A DNA stretch of 64,000 nt from Valencia hispanica. Lineage: Eukaryota > Chordata > Actinopteri > Cyprinodontiformes > Valenciidae. Where the stretch lies: positions 1-64,000 of the forward strand of contig OY747713.1 of NCBI GenBank assembly GCA_963556495.2. The letters are read 5' to 3'. A model generated the notes under the pieces. It was not told the origin of the DNA. It saw only the letters and a list, made by a program, of their open reading frames with translations, and searched no databases. A program made the position numbers and the translations under genes. Shown here in pieces: positions 1-11,190 of the stretch (positions are counted from its first letter, which is position 1; each line of letters starts with the position of its first letter).

Positions 1-196
1 CAAGTAACAACTGAGATAACAACTGAAATGTACAGCTTCAGAAAATCCGACGTTACTTTTAATGGTAATTTAAAGCAGCTGCCACATTTCAAAACAGCAT
101 AACTTGGTGAGTTTAAAGCCCACAGCAATGGGACAAATACTGGTGTCTTCAGCATAAATAGACCTGTCCAACGAGCCTATGCACAGCTTTCTAGAC
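1..196 (+). repeat. Reference L-type monomer (196 bp)
   Basis: The L cassette reads aatggtaatttaaagcag, then ctgccacatttcaaaacagcat, creating CAGCTG (PvuII). It is one base longer than S, so each L unit shifts the phase and terminates the plus-strand frame just after the cassette. This example also carries the cagcataaa and ctgtcc variants. The window begins exactly at the phase point chosen here, so the array continues upstream. Confidence 0.92.
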
Positions 197-777
197 CAAG
201 TAACAACTGAGATAACAACTGAAATGTACAGCTTCAATAAACCCGACGTTACTTTTAATTTACAGCAGAGCAACATTTCAAAAATGCATAACTTGGTGAG
301 TTTAAAGCCCACAGCAATGGGACAAATACTGGTCTCTTCAGCATAAATAGACCTTTCCAACGAGCCTATGCACAGCTTTCTAGACCAAGTAACAACTGTG
401 ATAAAAACTGAAATGTACAGCTTCAGAAAATCCGACGTTACTTTTAATGGTAATTTAAAGCAGCTGCCACATTTCAAAACAGCATAACTTGGTGAGTTTA
501 AAGCACACAGCAATGGGCCAAATACTGGTGTCTTCAGCAGAAATAGACCTTTCCAACGAGCCTATGCACAGCTTTCTAGACCAAGTAACAACTGAGATAA
601 CAACTGAAATGTACAGCTTCAGAAAATCCGACGTTACTTTTAATGGTAATTTAAAGCAGCTGCCACATTTCAAAACAGCATAACTTGGTGAGTTTAAAGC
701 CCACAGCAATGGGACAAATACTGGTGTCTTCAGCATAAATAGACCTGTCCAACGAGCCTATGCACAGCTTTCTAGAC

Positions 778-973
778 CAAGTAACAACTGAGATAACAAC
801 TGAAATGTACAGCTTCAGAAAATCCGACGTTACTTTTAATGGTAACTTAAAGCAAGAGACACATTTCAAAACAGCTTAACTTGGTGAGTTTAAAGCCCAC
901 AGCAATGGTACAAATACTGGTGTCTTCAGCAGAAATAGACCTGTCCAACGAGCCTATGCACAGCTTTCTAGAC
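778..973 (+). repeat. Reference E-type monomer (196 bp)
   Basis: The E form has ggtaacttaaagcaag followed by agacacatttcaaaacagctt. In most examples the same unit then carries aatggtaca in place of aatgggaca, and the next boundary is ctgtcc, giving a linked haplotype useful as a higher-order marker. Copies with aatggtaca occur near 881, 2992, 11414, 12769, 15812, 17718, 19437, 21354, 22882, 24617, 25198, 27705, 32495, 33069, 34230, 34811, 37105, 38288, 39835, 40991, 41775, 43315, 44491, 45065, 46030, 47381, 48495, 50805, 51373, 51954, 56214, 58922, 60468, 61042 and 62393 (positions just after the cassette). Confidence 0.9.
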
Positions 974-1162
974 CAAGTAACAACTGAGATAACAACTGAA
1001 ATGTACAGCTTCAGTAAACCCGACGTTACTTTTAATTTACAGCAGAGCAACATTTCAAAAATGCATAACTTGGTGAGTTTAAAGCCCACAGCAATGGGAC
1101 AAATACTGGTGTCTTCAGCATAAATAGACCTGTCCAACGAGCCTATGCACAGCTTTCTAGAC
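974..1162 (+). repeat. A-type monomer with cagtaaaccc variant, typical follower of E
   Basis: This 189 bp unit has cagtaaacccgacg where most A units have cagaaaatccgacg, combined with the short A cassette. It lies directly downstream of an E unit; the same E-then-cagtaaaccc order recurs near 3085, 17811, 19530, 27798, 44584 and 60561, so it marks part of a recurring multi-monomer block. Confidence 0.85.
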
Positions 1163-1351
1163 CAAGTAACAACTGAGATAACAACTGAAATGTACAGCTT
1201 CAGAAAACCCGACGTTACTTTTCATTTACAGCAGAGCAACATTTCAAAAATGCATAACTTGGTGAGTTTAAAGCCCACAGCAATGGGACAAATACTGGTG
1301 TCTTCAGCAGAAATAGACCTTTCCAACGAGCCTATGCACAGCTTTCTAGAC
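1163..1351 (+). repeat. Reference H-type monomer (189 bp)
   Basis: The H form has cagaaaacccgacgttac followed by ttttcatttacagcag. The aaaaccc and catttacag variants are strongly linked; units with aaaatcc plus catttacag exist but are rare (near 6950, 9055, 23600 and 56360) and look like recombinants. It keeps the 189 bp length and the NsiI hexamer of A. Confidence 0.88.
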
Positions 1352-1509
1352 CAAGTAACAACTGAGATAACAACTGAAATGTACAGCTTCAGAAAATCCG
1401 ACGTTACTTTTAATGGTAACTTAAAGCAGAGACACATTTCAAAACAGCATAACTTGGTGAGTTTAAAGCCCACAGCAATGGGACAAATACTGGTGTCTTC
1501 AGCAGAAAT

Positions 1510-1526
1510 AGACCTTTCCAACGAGC
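1510..1526 (-). other. Partial CENP-B-box-like 17-mer
   Basis: On the minus strand the 17-mer reads GCTCGTTGGAAAGGTCT. Against the mammalian CENP-B box it shares an uninterrupted ten-base core TCGTTGGAAA and 11 of 17 positions, but only 5 of the 9 positions regarded as essential; the CGGG part is missing. The same site recurs in every ctttcc unit; ctgtcc units change one base within the core. It is recorded as a resemblance, not a functional box. Confidence 0.3.
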
Positions 1527-1546
1527 CTATGCACAGCTTTCTAGAC

Positions 1547-1735
1547 CAAGTAACAACTGAGATAACAACTGAAATGTACAGCTTCAGAAAATCCGACGTT
1601 ACTTTTAATTTACAGCAGAGCAACATTTCAAAAATGCATAACTTGGTGAGTTTAAAGCCCACAGCAATGGGACAAATACTGGTGTCTTCAGCAGAAATAG
1701 ACCTTTCCAACGAGCCTATGCACAGCTTTCTAGAC
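1547..1735 (+). repeat. Reference A-type monomer (189 bp)
   Basis: This is a clean example of the commonest form. The cassette after ccgacgttactttt is the short version aatttacagcagagc followed by aacatttcaaaaatgcat. The unit is exactly 63 codons, so runs of A units stay open in one frame on both strands. It carries ATGCAT (NsiI), which is absent from L, S and E units. It contains 74 G+C bases of 189. Three CpGs are present per unit: two in ccgacgtt and one in aacgagcc. Confidence 0.93.
1551..1574 (+). repeat. 12-bp tandem doublet inside the monomer
   Basis: Within each unit taacaactgaga is followed immediately by taacaactgaaa, two copies of a 12 bp word with one mismatch. The gtgata variant changes the end of the first copy. 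Each copy holds CAACTG, which matches both the E-box pattern CANNTG and the MYB core YAACKG. Binding is not implied; the doublet may simply be a relic of how the monomer arose. This is the copy in one reference unit; the same doublet is present array-wide. Confidence 0.8.
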
Positions 1736-1930
1736 CAAGTAACAACTGAGATAACAACTGAAATGTACAGCTTCAGAAAATCCGACGTTACTTTTAATGG
1801 TAATTTAAAGCAGAGCCACATTTCAAAACAGCATAACTTGGTGAGTTTAAAGCCCACAGCAATGGGACAAATACTGGTGTCTTCAGCAGAAATAGACCTT
1901 TCCAACGAGCCTATGCACAGCTTTCTAGAC
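1736..1930 (+). repeat. Reference S-type monomer (195 bp)
   Basis: The S form has the long cassette aatggtaatttaaagcag followed by agccacatttcaaaacagcat. Relative to the A form it has a six-base insertion and several substitutions around it. At 195 bp it is also a multiple of three, so it preserves the reading phase of neighbouring A units. It lacks the NsiI hexamer of A and the PvuII hexamer of L. Confidence 0.9.
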
Positions 1931-2692
1931 CAAGTAACAACTGAGATAACAACTGAAATGTACAGCTTCAGAAAATCCGACGTTACTTTTAATGGTAATT
2001 TAAAGCAGAGCAACATTTCAAAACAGCATAACTTGGTGAGTTTAAAGCCCACAGCAATGGGACAAATACTGGTGTCTTCAGCAGAAATAGACCTGTCCAA
2101 CGAGCCTATGCACAGCTTTCTAGACCAAGTAACAACTGAGATAACAACTGAAATGTACAGCTTCAGAAAATCCGACGTTACTTTTAATTTACAGCAGAGC
2201 AACATTTCAAAAATGCATAACTTGGTGAGTTTAAAGCCCACAGCAATGGGACAAATACTGGTGTCTTCAGCAGAAATAGACCTTTCCAACGAGCCTATGC
2301 ACAGCTTTCTAGACCAAGTAACAACTGAGATAACAACTGAAATGTACAGCTTCAGAAAACCCGACGTTACTTTTCATTTACAGCAGAGCAACATTTCAAA
2401 AATGCATAACTTGGTGAGTTTAAAGCCCACAGCAATGGGACAAATACTGGTGTCTTCAGCAGAAATAGACCTTTCCAACGAGCCTATGCACAGCTTTCTA
2501 GACCAAGTAACAACTGAGATAACAACTGAAATGTACAGCTTCAGAAAATCCGACGTTACTTTTAATTTACAGCAGAGCAACATTTCAAAAATGCATAACT
2601 TGGTGAGTTTAAAGCCCACAGCAATGGGACAAATACTGGTGTCTTCAGCATAAATAGACCTTTCCAACGAGCCTATGCACAGCTTTCTAGAC

Positions 2693-3265
2693 CAAGTAAC
2701 AACTGTGATAACAACTGAAATGTACAGCTTCAGAAAATCCGACGTTACTTTTAATGGTAATTTAAAGCAGCTGCCACATTTCAAAACAGCATAACTTGGT
2801 GAGTTTAAAGCCCACAGCAATGGGACAAATACTGGTGTCTTCAGCATACATAGACCTGTCCAACGAGCCTATGCACAGCTTTCTAGACCAAGTAACAACT
2901 GAGATAACAACTGAAATGTACAGCTTCAGAAAATCCGACGTTACTTTTAATGGTAACTTAAAGCAAGAGACACATTTCAAAACAGCTTAACTTGGTGAGT
3001 TTAAAGCCCACAGCAATGGTACAAATACTGGTGTCTTCAGCAGAAATAGACCTGTCCAACGAGCCTATGCACAGCTTTCTAGACCAAGTAACAACTGAGA
3101 TAACAACTGAAATGTACAGCTTCAGTAAACCCGACGTTACTTTTAATTTACAGCAGAGCAACATTTCAAAAATGCATAACTTGGTGAGTTTAAAGCCCAC
3201 AGCAATGGGACAAATACTGGTGTCTTCAGCATAAATAGACCTGTCCAACGAGCCTATGCACAGCT
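2693..3265 (+). repeat. L-E-A block shared with 27406-27978
   Basis: This three-monomer block recurs at 27406-27978, a constant offset of 24,713 bp. Both copies have the rare cagcatacatag in the L unit and the cagtaaaccc A unit. The one difference I see is gtgata here against gagata there. It is also the right-hand member of the 2,111 bp duplication with 582-1351. Confidence 0.75.
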
Positions 3266-6166
3266 TTGTAGACCAAGTAACAACTGAGATAACAACTGAA
3301 ATGTACAGCTTCAGAAAACCCGACGTTACTTTTCATTTACAGCAGAGCAACATTTCAAAAATGCATAACTTGGTGAGTTTAAAGCCCACAGCAATGGGAC
3401 AAATACTGGTGTCTTCAGCATAAATAGACCTTTCCAACGAGCCTATGCACAGCTTTCTAGACCAAGTAACAACTGAGATAACAACTGAAATGTACAGCTT
3501 CAGTAAACCCGACGTTACTTTTAATTTACAGCAGAGCAACATTTCAAAAATGCATAACTTGGTGAGTTTAAAGCCCACAGCAATGGGACAAATACTGGTG
3601 TCTTCAGCATAAATAGACCTGTCCAACGAGCCTATGCACAGCTTTCTAGACCAAGTAACAACTGAGATAACAACTGAAATGTACAGCTTCAGAAAACCCG
3701 ACGTTACTTTTCATTTACAGCAGAGCAACATTTCAAAAATGCATAACTTGGTGAGTTTAAAGCCCACAGCAATGGGACAAATACTGGTGTCTTCAGCATA
3801 AATAGACCTTTCCAACGAGCCTATGCACAGCTTTCTAGACCAAGTAACAACTGAGATAACAACTGAAATGTACAGCTTCAGTAAACCCGACGTTACTTTT
3901 AATTTACAGCAGAGCAACATTTCAAAAATGCATAACGTGGTGAGTTTAAAGCCCACAGCAATGGGACAAATACTGGTCTCTTCAGCATAAATAGACCTGT
4001 CCAACGAGCCTATGCACAGCTTTCTAGACCAAGTAACAACTGAGATAACAACTGAAATGTACAGCTTCAGAAAACCCGACGTTACTTTTCATTTACAGCA
4101 GAGCAACATTTCAAAAATGCATAACTTGGTGAGTTTAAAGCCCACAGCAATGGGACAAATACTGGTGTCTTCAGCAGAAATAGACCTTTCCAACGAGCCT
4201 ATGCACAGCTTTCTAGACCAAGTAACAACTGAGATAACAACTGAAATGTACAGCTTCAGAAAATCCGACGTTACTTTTAATTTACAGCAGAGCAACATTT
4301 CAAAAATGCATAACTTGGTGAGTTTAAAGCCCACAGCAATGGGACAAATACTGGTGTCTTCAGCATAAATAGACCTTTCCAACGAGCCTATGCACAGCTT
4401 TCTAGACCAAGTAACAACTGTGATAACAACTGAAATGTACAGCTTCAGAAAATCCGACGTTACTTTTAATGGTAATTTAAAGCAGAGCCACATTTCAAAA
4501 CAGCATAACTTGGTGAGTTTAAAGCCCACAGCAATGGGACAAATACTGGTGTCTTCAGCAGAAATAGACCTGTCCAACGAGCCTATGCACAGCTTTCTAG
4601 ACCAAGTAACAACTGAGATAACAACTGAAATGTACAGCTTCAGAAAATCCGACGTTACTTTTAATTTACAGCAGAGCAACATTTCAAAAATGCATAACTT
4701 GGTGAGTTTAAAGCCCACAGCAATGGGACAAATACTGGTGTCTTCAGCAGAAATAGACCTTTCCAACGAGCCTATGCACAGCTTTCTAGACCAAGTAACA
4801 ACTGAGATAACAACTGAAATGTACAGCTTCAGAAAATCCGACGTTACTTTTAATTTACAGCAGAGCAACATTTCAAAAATGCATAACTTGGTGAGTTTAA
4901 AGCCCACAGCAATGGGACAAATACTGGTGTCTTCAGCAGAAATAGACCTTTCCAACGAGCCTATGCACAGCTTTCTAGACCAAGTAACAACTGAGATAAC
5001 AACTGAAATGTACAGCTTCAGAAAATCCGACGTTACTTTTAATGGTAATTTAAAGCAGCTGCCACATTTCAAAACAGCATAACTTGGTGAGTTTAAAGCC
5101 CACAGCAATGGGACAAATACTGGTGTCTTCAGCATAAATAGACCTGTCCAACGAGCCTATGCACAGCTTTCTAGACCAAGTAACAACTGAGATAACAACT
5201 GAAATGTACAGCTTCAGAAAACCCGACGTTACTTTTCATTTACAGCAGAGCAACATTTCAAAAATGCATAACTTGGTGAGTTTAAAGCCCACAGCAATGG
5301 GACAAATACTGGTGTCTTCAGCATAAATAGACCTTTCCAACGAGCCTATGCACAGCTTTCTAGACCAAGTAACAACTGAGATAACAACTGAAATGTACAG
5401 CTTCAGAAAACCCGACGTTACTTTTCATTTACAGCAGAGCAACATTTCAAAAATGCATAACATGGTGAGTTTAAAGCCCACAGCAATGGTACAAATACTG
5501 GTGTCTTCAGCAGAAATAGACCTGTCCAACGAGCCTATGCACAGCTTTCTAGACCAAGTAACAACTGAGATAACAACTGAAATGTACAGCTTCAGAAAAC
5601 CCGACGTTACTTTTCATTTACAGCAGAGCAACATTTCAAAAATGCATAACGTGGTGAGTTTAAAGCCCACAGCAATGGGACAAATACTGGTCTCTTCAGC
5701 ATAAATAGACCTGTCCAACGAGCCTATGCACAGCTTTCTAGACCAAGTAACAACTGTGATAACAACTGAAATGTACAGCTTCAGAAAATCCGACGTTACT
5801 TTTAATGGTAATTTAAAGCAGCTGCCACATTTCAAAACAGCATAACTTGGTGAGTTTAAAGCCCACAGCAATGGGACAAATACTGGTGTCTTCAGCAGAA
5901 ATAGACCTTTCCAACGAGCCTATGCACAGCTTTCTAGACCAAGTAACAACTGAGATAACAACTGAAATGTACAGCTTCAGAAAATCCGACGTTACTTTTA
6001 ATTTACAGCAGAGCAACATTTCAAAAATGCATAACTTGGTGAGTTTAAAGCCCACAGCAATGGGACAAATACTGGTGTCTTCAGCAGAAATAGACCTTTC
6101 CAACGAGCCTATGCACAGCTTTCTAGACCAAGTAACAACTGAGATAACAACTGAAATGTACAGCTT

Positions 6167-6187
6167 CAGAAAACACCAGAAAACCGA
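6167..6187 (+). repeat. Nine-base in-frame insertion in one unit
   Basis: The unit reads cagaaaacaccagaaaacc before gacgttac, nine bases longer than normal. The added bases partly repeat ccagaaaac, consistent with slippage. The length stays divisible by three, so the surrounding open frame (5847-6665) is not broken. Confidence 0.8.
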
Positions 6188-9100
6188 CGTTACTTTTAAT
6201 TTACAGCAGAGCAACATTTCAAAAATGCATAACTTGGTGAGTTTAAAGCCCACAGCAATGGGACAAATACTGGTGTCTTCAGCAGAAATAGACCTTTCCA
6301 ACGAGCCTATGCACAGCTTTCTAGACCAAGTAACAACTGAGATAACAACTGAAATGTACAGCTTCAGAAAATCCGACGTTACTTTTAATTTACAGCAGAG
6401 CAACATTTCAAAAATGCATAACTTGGTGAGTTTAAAGCCCACAGCAATGGGACAAATACTGGTGTCTTCAGCAGAAATAGACCTTTCCAACGAGCCTATG
6501 CACAGCTTTCTAGACCAAGTAACAACTGAGATAACAACTGAAATGTACAGCTTCAGAAAATCCGACGTTACTTTTAATTTACAGCAGAGCAACATTTCAA
6601 AAATGCATAACTTGGTGAGTTTAAAGCCCACAGCAATGGGACAAATACTGGTGTCTTCAGCATAAATAGACCTTTCCAACGAGCCTATGCACAGCTTTCT
6701 AGACCAAGTAACAACTGTGATAACAACTGAAATGTACAGCTTCAGAAAATCCGACGTTACTTTTAATGGTAATTTAAAGCAGCTGCCACATTTCAAAACA
6801 GCATAACTTGGTGAGTTTAAAGCACACAGCAATGGGACAAATACTGGTGTCTTCAGCAGAAATAGACCTTTCCAACGAGCCTATGCACAGCTTTCTAGAC
6901 CAAGTAACAACTGAGATAACAACTGAAATGTACAGCTTCAGAAAATCCGACGTTACTTTTCATTTACAGCAGAGCAACATTTCAAAAATGCATAACGTGG
7001 TGAGTTTAAAGCCCACAGCAATGGGACAAATACTGGTCTCTTCAGCATAAATAGACCTGTCCAACGAGCCTATGCACAGCTTTCTAGACCAAGTAACAAC
7101 TGTGATAACAACTGAAATGTACAGCTTCAGAAAATCCGACGTTACTTTTAATGGTAATTTAAAGCAGCTGCCACATTTCAAAACAGCATAACTTGGTGAG
7201 TTTAAAGCCCACAGCAATGAGACAAATACTGGTGTCTTCAGCAGAAATAGACCTTTCCAACGAGCCTATGCACAGCTTTCTAGACCAAGTAACAACTGAG
7301 ATAACAACTGACATGTACAGCTTCAGAAAATCCGACGTTACTTTTAATGGTAACTTAAAGCAGCTGCCACATTTCAAAACAGCATAACTTGGTGAGTTTA
7401 AAGCCCACAGCAATGAGACAAATACTGGTGTCTTCAGCATAAATAGACCTGTCAAACGAGCCTATGCACAGCTTTCTAGACCAAGTAACAACTGAGATAA
7501 CAACTGAAATGTACAGCTTCAGAAAATCCGACGTTACTTTTAATTTACAGCAGAGCAACATTTCAAAAATGCATAACTTGGTGAGTTTAAAGCCCACAGC
7601 AATGGGACAAATACTGGTGTCTTCAGCAGAAATAGACCTTTCCAACGAGCCTATGCACAGCTTTCTAGACCAAGTAACAACTGAGATAACAACTGAAATG
7701 TACAGCTTCAGAAAATCCGACGTTACTTTTAATTTACAGCAGAGCAACATTTCAAAAATGCATAACTTGGTGAGTTTAAAGCCCACAGCAATGGGACAAA
7801 TACTGGTGTCTTCAGCAGAAATAGACCTTTCCAACGAGCCTATGCACAGCTTTCTAGACCAAGTAACAACTGAGATAACAACTGAAATGTACAGCTTCAG
7901 AAAATCCGACGTTACTTTTAATTACAGCAGAGCAACATTTCAAAAATGCATAACTTGGTGAGTTTAAAGCCCACAGCAATGGGACAAATACTGGTGTCTT
8001 CAGCATAAATAGACCTTTCCAACGAGCCTATGCACAGCTTTCTAGACCAAGTAACAACTGTGATAACAACTGAAATGTACAGCTTCAGAAAATCCGACGT
8101 TACTTTTAATGGTAATTTAAAGCAGCTGCCACATTTCAAAACAGCATAACTTGGTGAGTTTAAAGCACACAGCAATGGGACAAATACTGGTGTCTTCAGC
8201 AGAAATAGACCTTTCCAACGAGCCTATGCACAGCTTTCTAGACCAAGTAACAACTGAGATAACAACTGAAATGTACAGCTTCAGAAAATCCGACGTTACT
8301 TTTAATTTACAGCAGAGCAACATTTCAAAAATGCATAACTTGGTGAGTTTAAAGCCCACAGCAATGGGACAAATACTGGTGTCTTCAGCATAAATAGACC
8401 TTTCCAACGAGCCTATGCACAGCTTTCTAGACCAAGTAACAACTGTGATAACAACTGAAATGTACAGCTTCAGAAAATCCGACGTTACTTTTAATGGTAA
8501 TTTAAAGCAGCTGCCACATTTCAAAACAGCATAACTTGGTGAGTTTAAAGCACACAGCAATGGGACAAATACTGGTGTCTTCAGCAGAAATAGACCTTTC
8601 CAACGAGCCTATGCACAGCTTTCTAGACCAAGTAACAACTGAGATAACAACTGAAATGTACAGCTTCAGAAAACCCGACGTTACTTTTCATTTACAGCAG
8701 AGCAACATTTCAAAAATGCATAACTTGGTGAGTTTAAAGCCCACAGCAATGGGACAAATACTGGTGTCTTCAGCATAAATAGACCTGTCCAACGAGCCTA
8801 TGCACAGCTTTCTAGACCAAGTAACAACTGAGATAACAACTGAAATGTACAGCTTCAGTAAACCCGACGTTACTTTTAATTTACAGCAGAGCAACATTTC
8901 AAAAATGCATAACGTGGTGAGTTTAAAGCCCACAGCAATGGGACAAATACTGGTCTCTTCAGCATAAATAGACCTGTCCAACGAGCCTATGCACAGCTTT
9001 CTAGACCAAGTAACAACTGAGATAACAACTGAAATGTACAGCTTCAGAAAATCCGACGTTACTTTTCATTTACAGCAGAGCAACATTTCAAAAATGCATA

Positions 9101-11172
9101 ACTTGGTGAGTTTAAAGCCCACAGCAATGGGACAAATACTGGTGTCTTCAGCAGAAATAGACCTTTCCAACGAGCCTATGCACAGCTTTCTAGACCAAGT
9201 AACAACTGAGATAACAACTGAAATGTACAGCTTCAGAAAATCCGACGTTACTTTTAATTTACAGCAGAGCAACATTTCAAAAATGCATAACTTGGTGAGT
9301 TTAAAGCCCACAGCAATGGGACAAATACTGGTGTCTTCAGCAGAAATAGACCTTTCCAACGAGCCTATGCACAGCTTTCTAGACCAAGTAACAACTGAGA
9401 TAACAACTGAAATGTACAGCTTCAGAAAATCCGACGTTACTTTTAATGGTAACTTAAAGCAGAGCCACATTTCAAAACAGCATAACTTGGTGAGTTTAAA
9501 GCCCACAGCAATGGGACAAATACTGGTGTCTTCAGCAGAAATAGACCTGTCCAACGAGCCTATGCACAGCTTTCTAGACCAAGTAACAACTGAGATAACA
9601 ACTGAAATGTACAGCTTCAGAAAATCCGACGTTACTTTTAATTTACAGCAGAGCAACATTTCAAAAATGCATAACTTGGTGAGTTTAAAGCCCACAGCAA
9701 TGGGACAAATACTGGTGTCTTCAGCAGAAATAGACCTTTCCAACGAGCCTATGCACAGCTTTCTAGACCAAGTAACAACTGTGATAACAACTGAAATGTA
9801 CAGCTTCAGAAAATCCGACGTTACTTTTAATGGTAATTTAAAGCAGCTGCCACATTTCAAAACAGCATAACTTGGTGAGTTTAAAGCCCACAGCAATGGG
9901 ACAAATACTGGTGTCTTCAGCAGAAATAGACCTTTCCAACGAGCCTATGCACAGCTTTCTAGACCAAGTAACAACTGAGATAACAACTGAAATGTACAGC
10001 TTCAGAAAATCCGACGTTACTTTTAATGGTAATTTAAAGCAGAGCCACATTTCAAAACAGCATAACTTGGTGAGTTTAAAGCCCACAGCAATGGGACAAA
10101 TACTGGTGTCTTCAGCATAAATAGACCTGTCCAACGAGCCTATGCACAGCTTTCTAGACCAAGTAACAACTGAGATAACAACTGAAATGTACAGCTTCAG
10201 AAAACCCGACGTTACTTTTCATTTACAGCAGAGCAACATTTCAAAAATGCATAACTTGGTGAGTTTAAAGCCCACAGCAATGGGACAAATACTGGTGTCT
10301 TCAGCAGAAATAGACCTTTCCAACGAGCCTATGCACAGCTTTCTAGACCAAGTAACAACTGAGATAACAACTGAAATGTACAGCTTCAGAAAATCCGACG
10401 TTACTTTTAATTTACAGCAGAGCAACATTTCAAAAATGCATAACTTGGTGAGTTTAAAGCCCACAGCAATGGGACAAATACTGGTGTCTTCAGCATAAAT
10501 AGACCTTTCCAACGAGCCTATGCACAGCTTTCTAGACCAAGTAACAACTGAGATAACAACTGAAATGTACAGCTTCAGAAAATCCGACGTTACTTTTAAT
10601 GGTAATTTAAAGCAGCTGCCACATTTCAAAACAGCATAACTTGGTGAGTTTAAAGCACACAGCAATGGGACAAATACTGGTGTCTTCAGCAGAAATAGAC
10701 CTTTCCAACGAGCCTATGCACAGCTTTCTAGACCAAGTAACAACTGAGATAACAACTGAAATGTACAGCTTCAGAAAATCCGACGTTACTTTTAATTTAC
10801 AGCAGAGCAACATTTCAAAAATGCATAACTTGGTGAGTTTAAAGCCCACAGCAATGGGACAAATACTGGTGTCTTCAGCAGAAATAGACCTTTCCAACGA
10901 GCCTATGCACAGCTTTCTAGACCAAGTAACAACTGAGATAACAACTGAAATGTACAGCTTCAGAAAATCCGACGTTACTTTTAATGGTAATTTAAAGCAG
11001 CTGCCACATTTCAAAACAGCATAACTTGGTGAGTTTAAAGCCCACAGCAATGGGACAAATACTGGTGTCTTCAGCAGAAATAGACCTTTCCAACGAGCCT
11101 ATGCACAGCTTTCTAGACCAAGTAACAACTGAGATAACAACTGAAATGTACAGCTTCAGAAAATCCGACGTT

Positions 11173-11190
11173 ACTTTTATTAATTTACAG
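11173..11190 (+). repeat. Three-base insertion before the cassette
   Basis: The unit has acttttattaatttacag instead of acttttaatttacag. This is a small duplication of a T/A-rich triplet at the cassette edge, a position hit by several independent indels (also near 16337, 24378, 25925 and 31680). Confidence 0.75.

Larger units (their letters stand above)
582..1351 (+). repeat. Four-monomer block L-E-A-H, copied 2,111 bp downstream
   Basis: This L, E, A(cagtaaaccc), H series matches 2693-3462 at a constant offset of 2,111 bp with only about four substitutions visible: gagata/gtgata, cataaatag/catacatag, tttctag/tttgtag and cagcagaaa/cagcataaa. Constant offset with few changes indicates a block duplication, not independent assembly of the same order. 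Confidence 0.75.
1145..2653 (+). other. Longest plus-strand open frame (502 codons); satellite read-through, not called a gene
   Basis: This is eight tandem in-phase units, all 189 or 195 bp and all carrying cagcagaaa. The repeated peptide starts MHSFLDQVTTEITTEMYSF and continues through SDVTFN, NLVSLKPTAMGQILVSSA and EIDLSNEP. It ends at the TAA formed by the cagcataaa variant. Against coding function: neighbouring units break the frame with 196 bp lengths or that stop, variants are often non-synonymous (E/V, S/P, N/H), no promoter or splice context is distinguishable, and the opposite strand is also open (1222-2289). A transcript translated from the array cannot be excluded. Confidence 0.25.

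Noticed and set aside
1510..1526. A true CENP-B box
   Set aside because: The core matches over ten bases, but four of nine essential positions, including most of CGGG, differ. It is kept only as a resemblance.
1145..2653. A giant repetitive protein gene on the plus strand
   Set aside because: Open frames stop and restart many times because of 196 bp units and the cagcataaa variant, the antisense strand is equally open, and variants include many amino-acid changes. Nothing marks a promoter, start or splice site distinct from the repeat.
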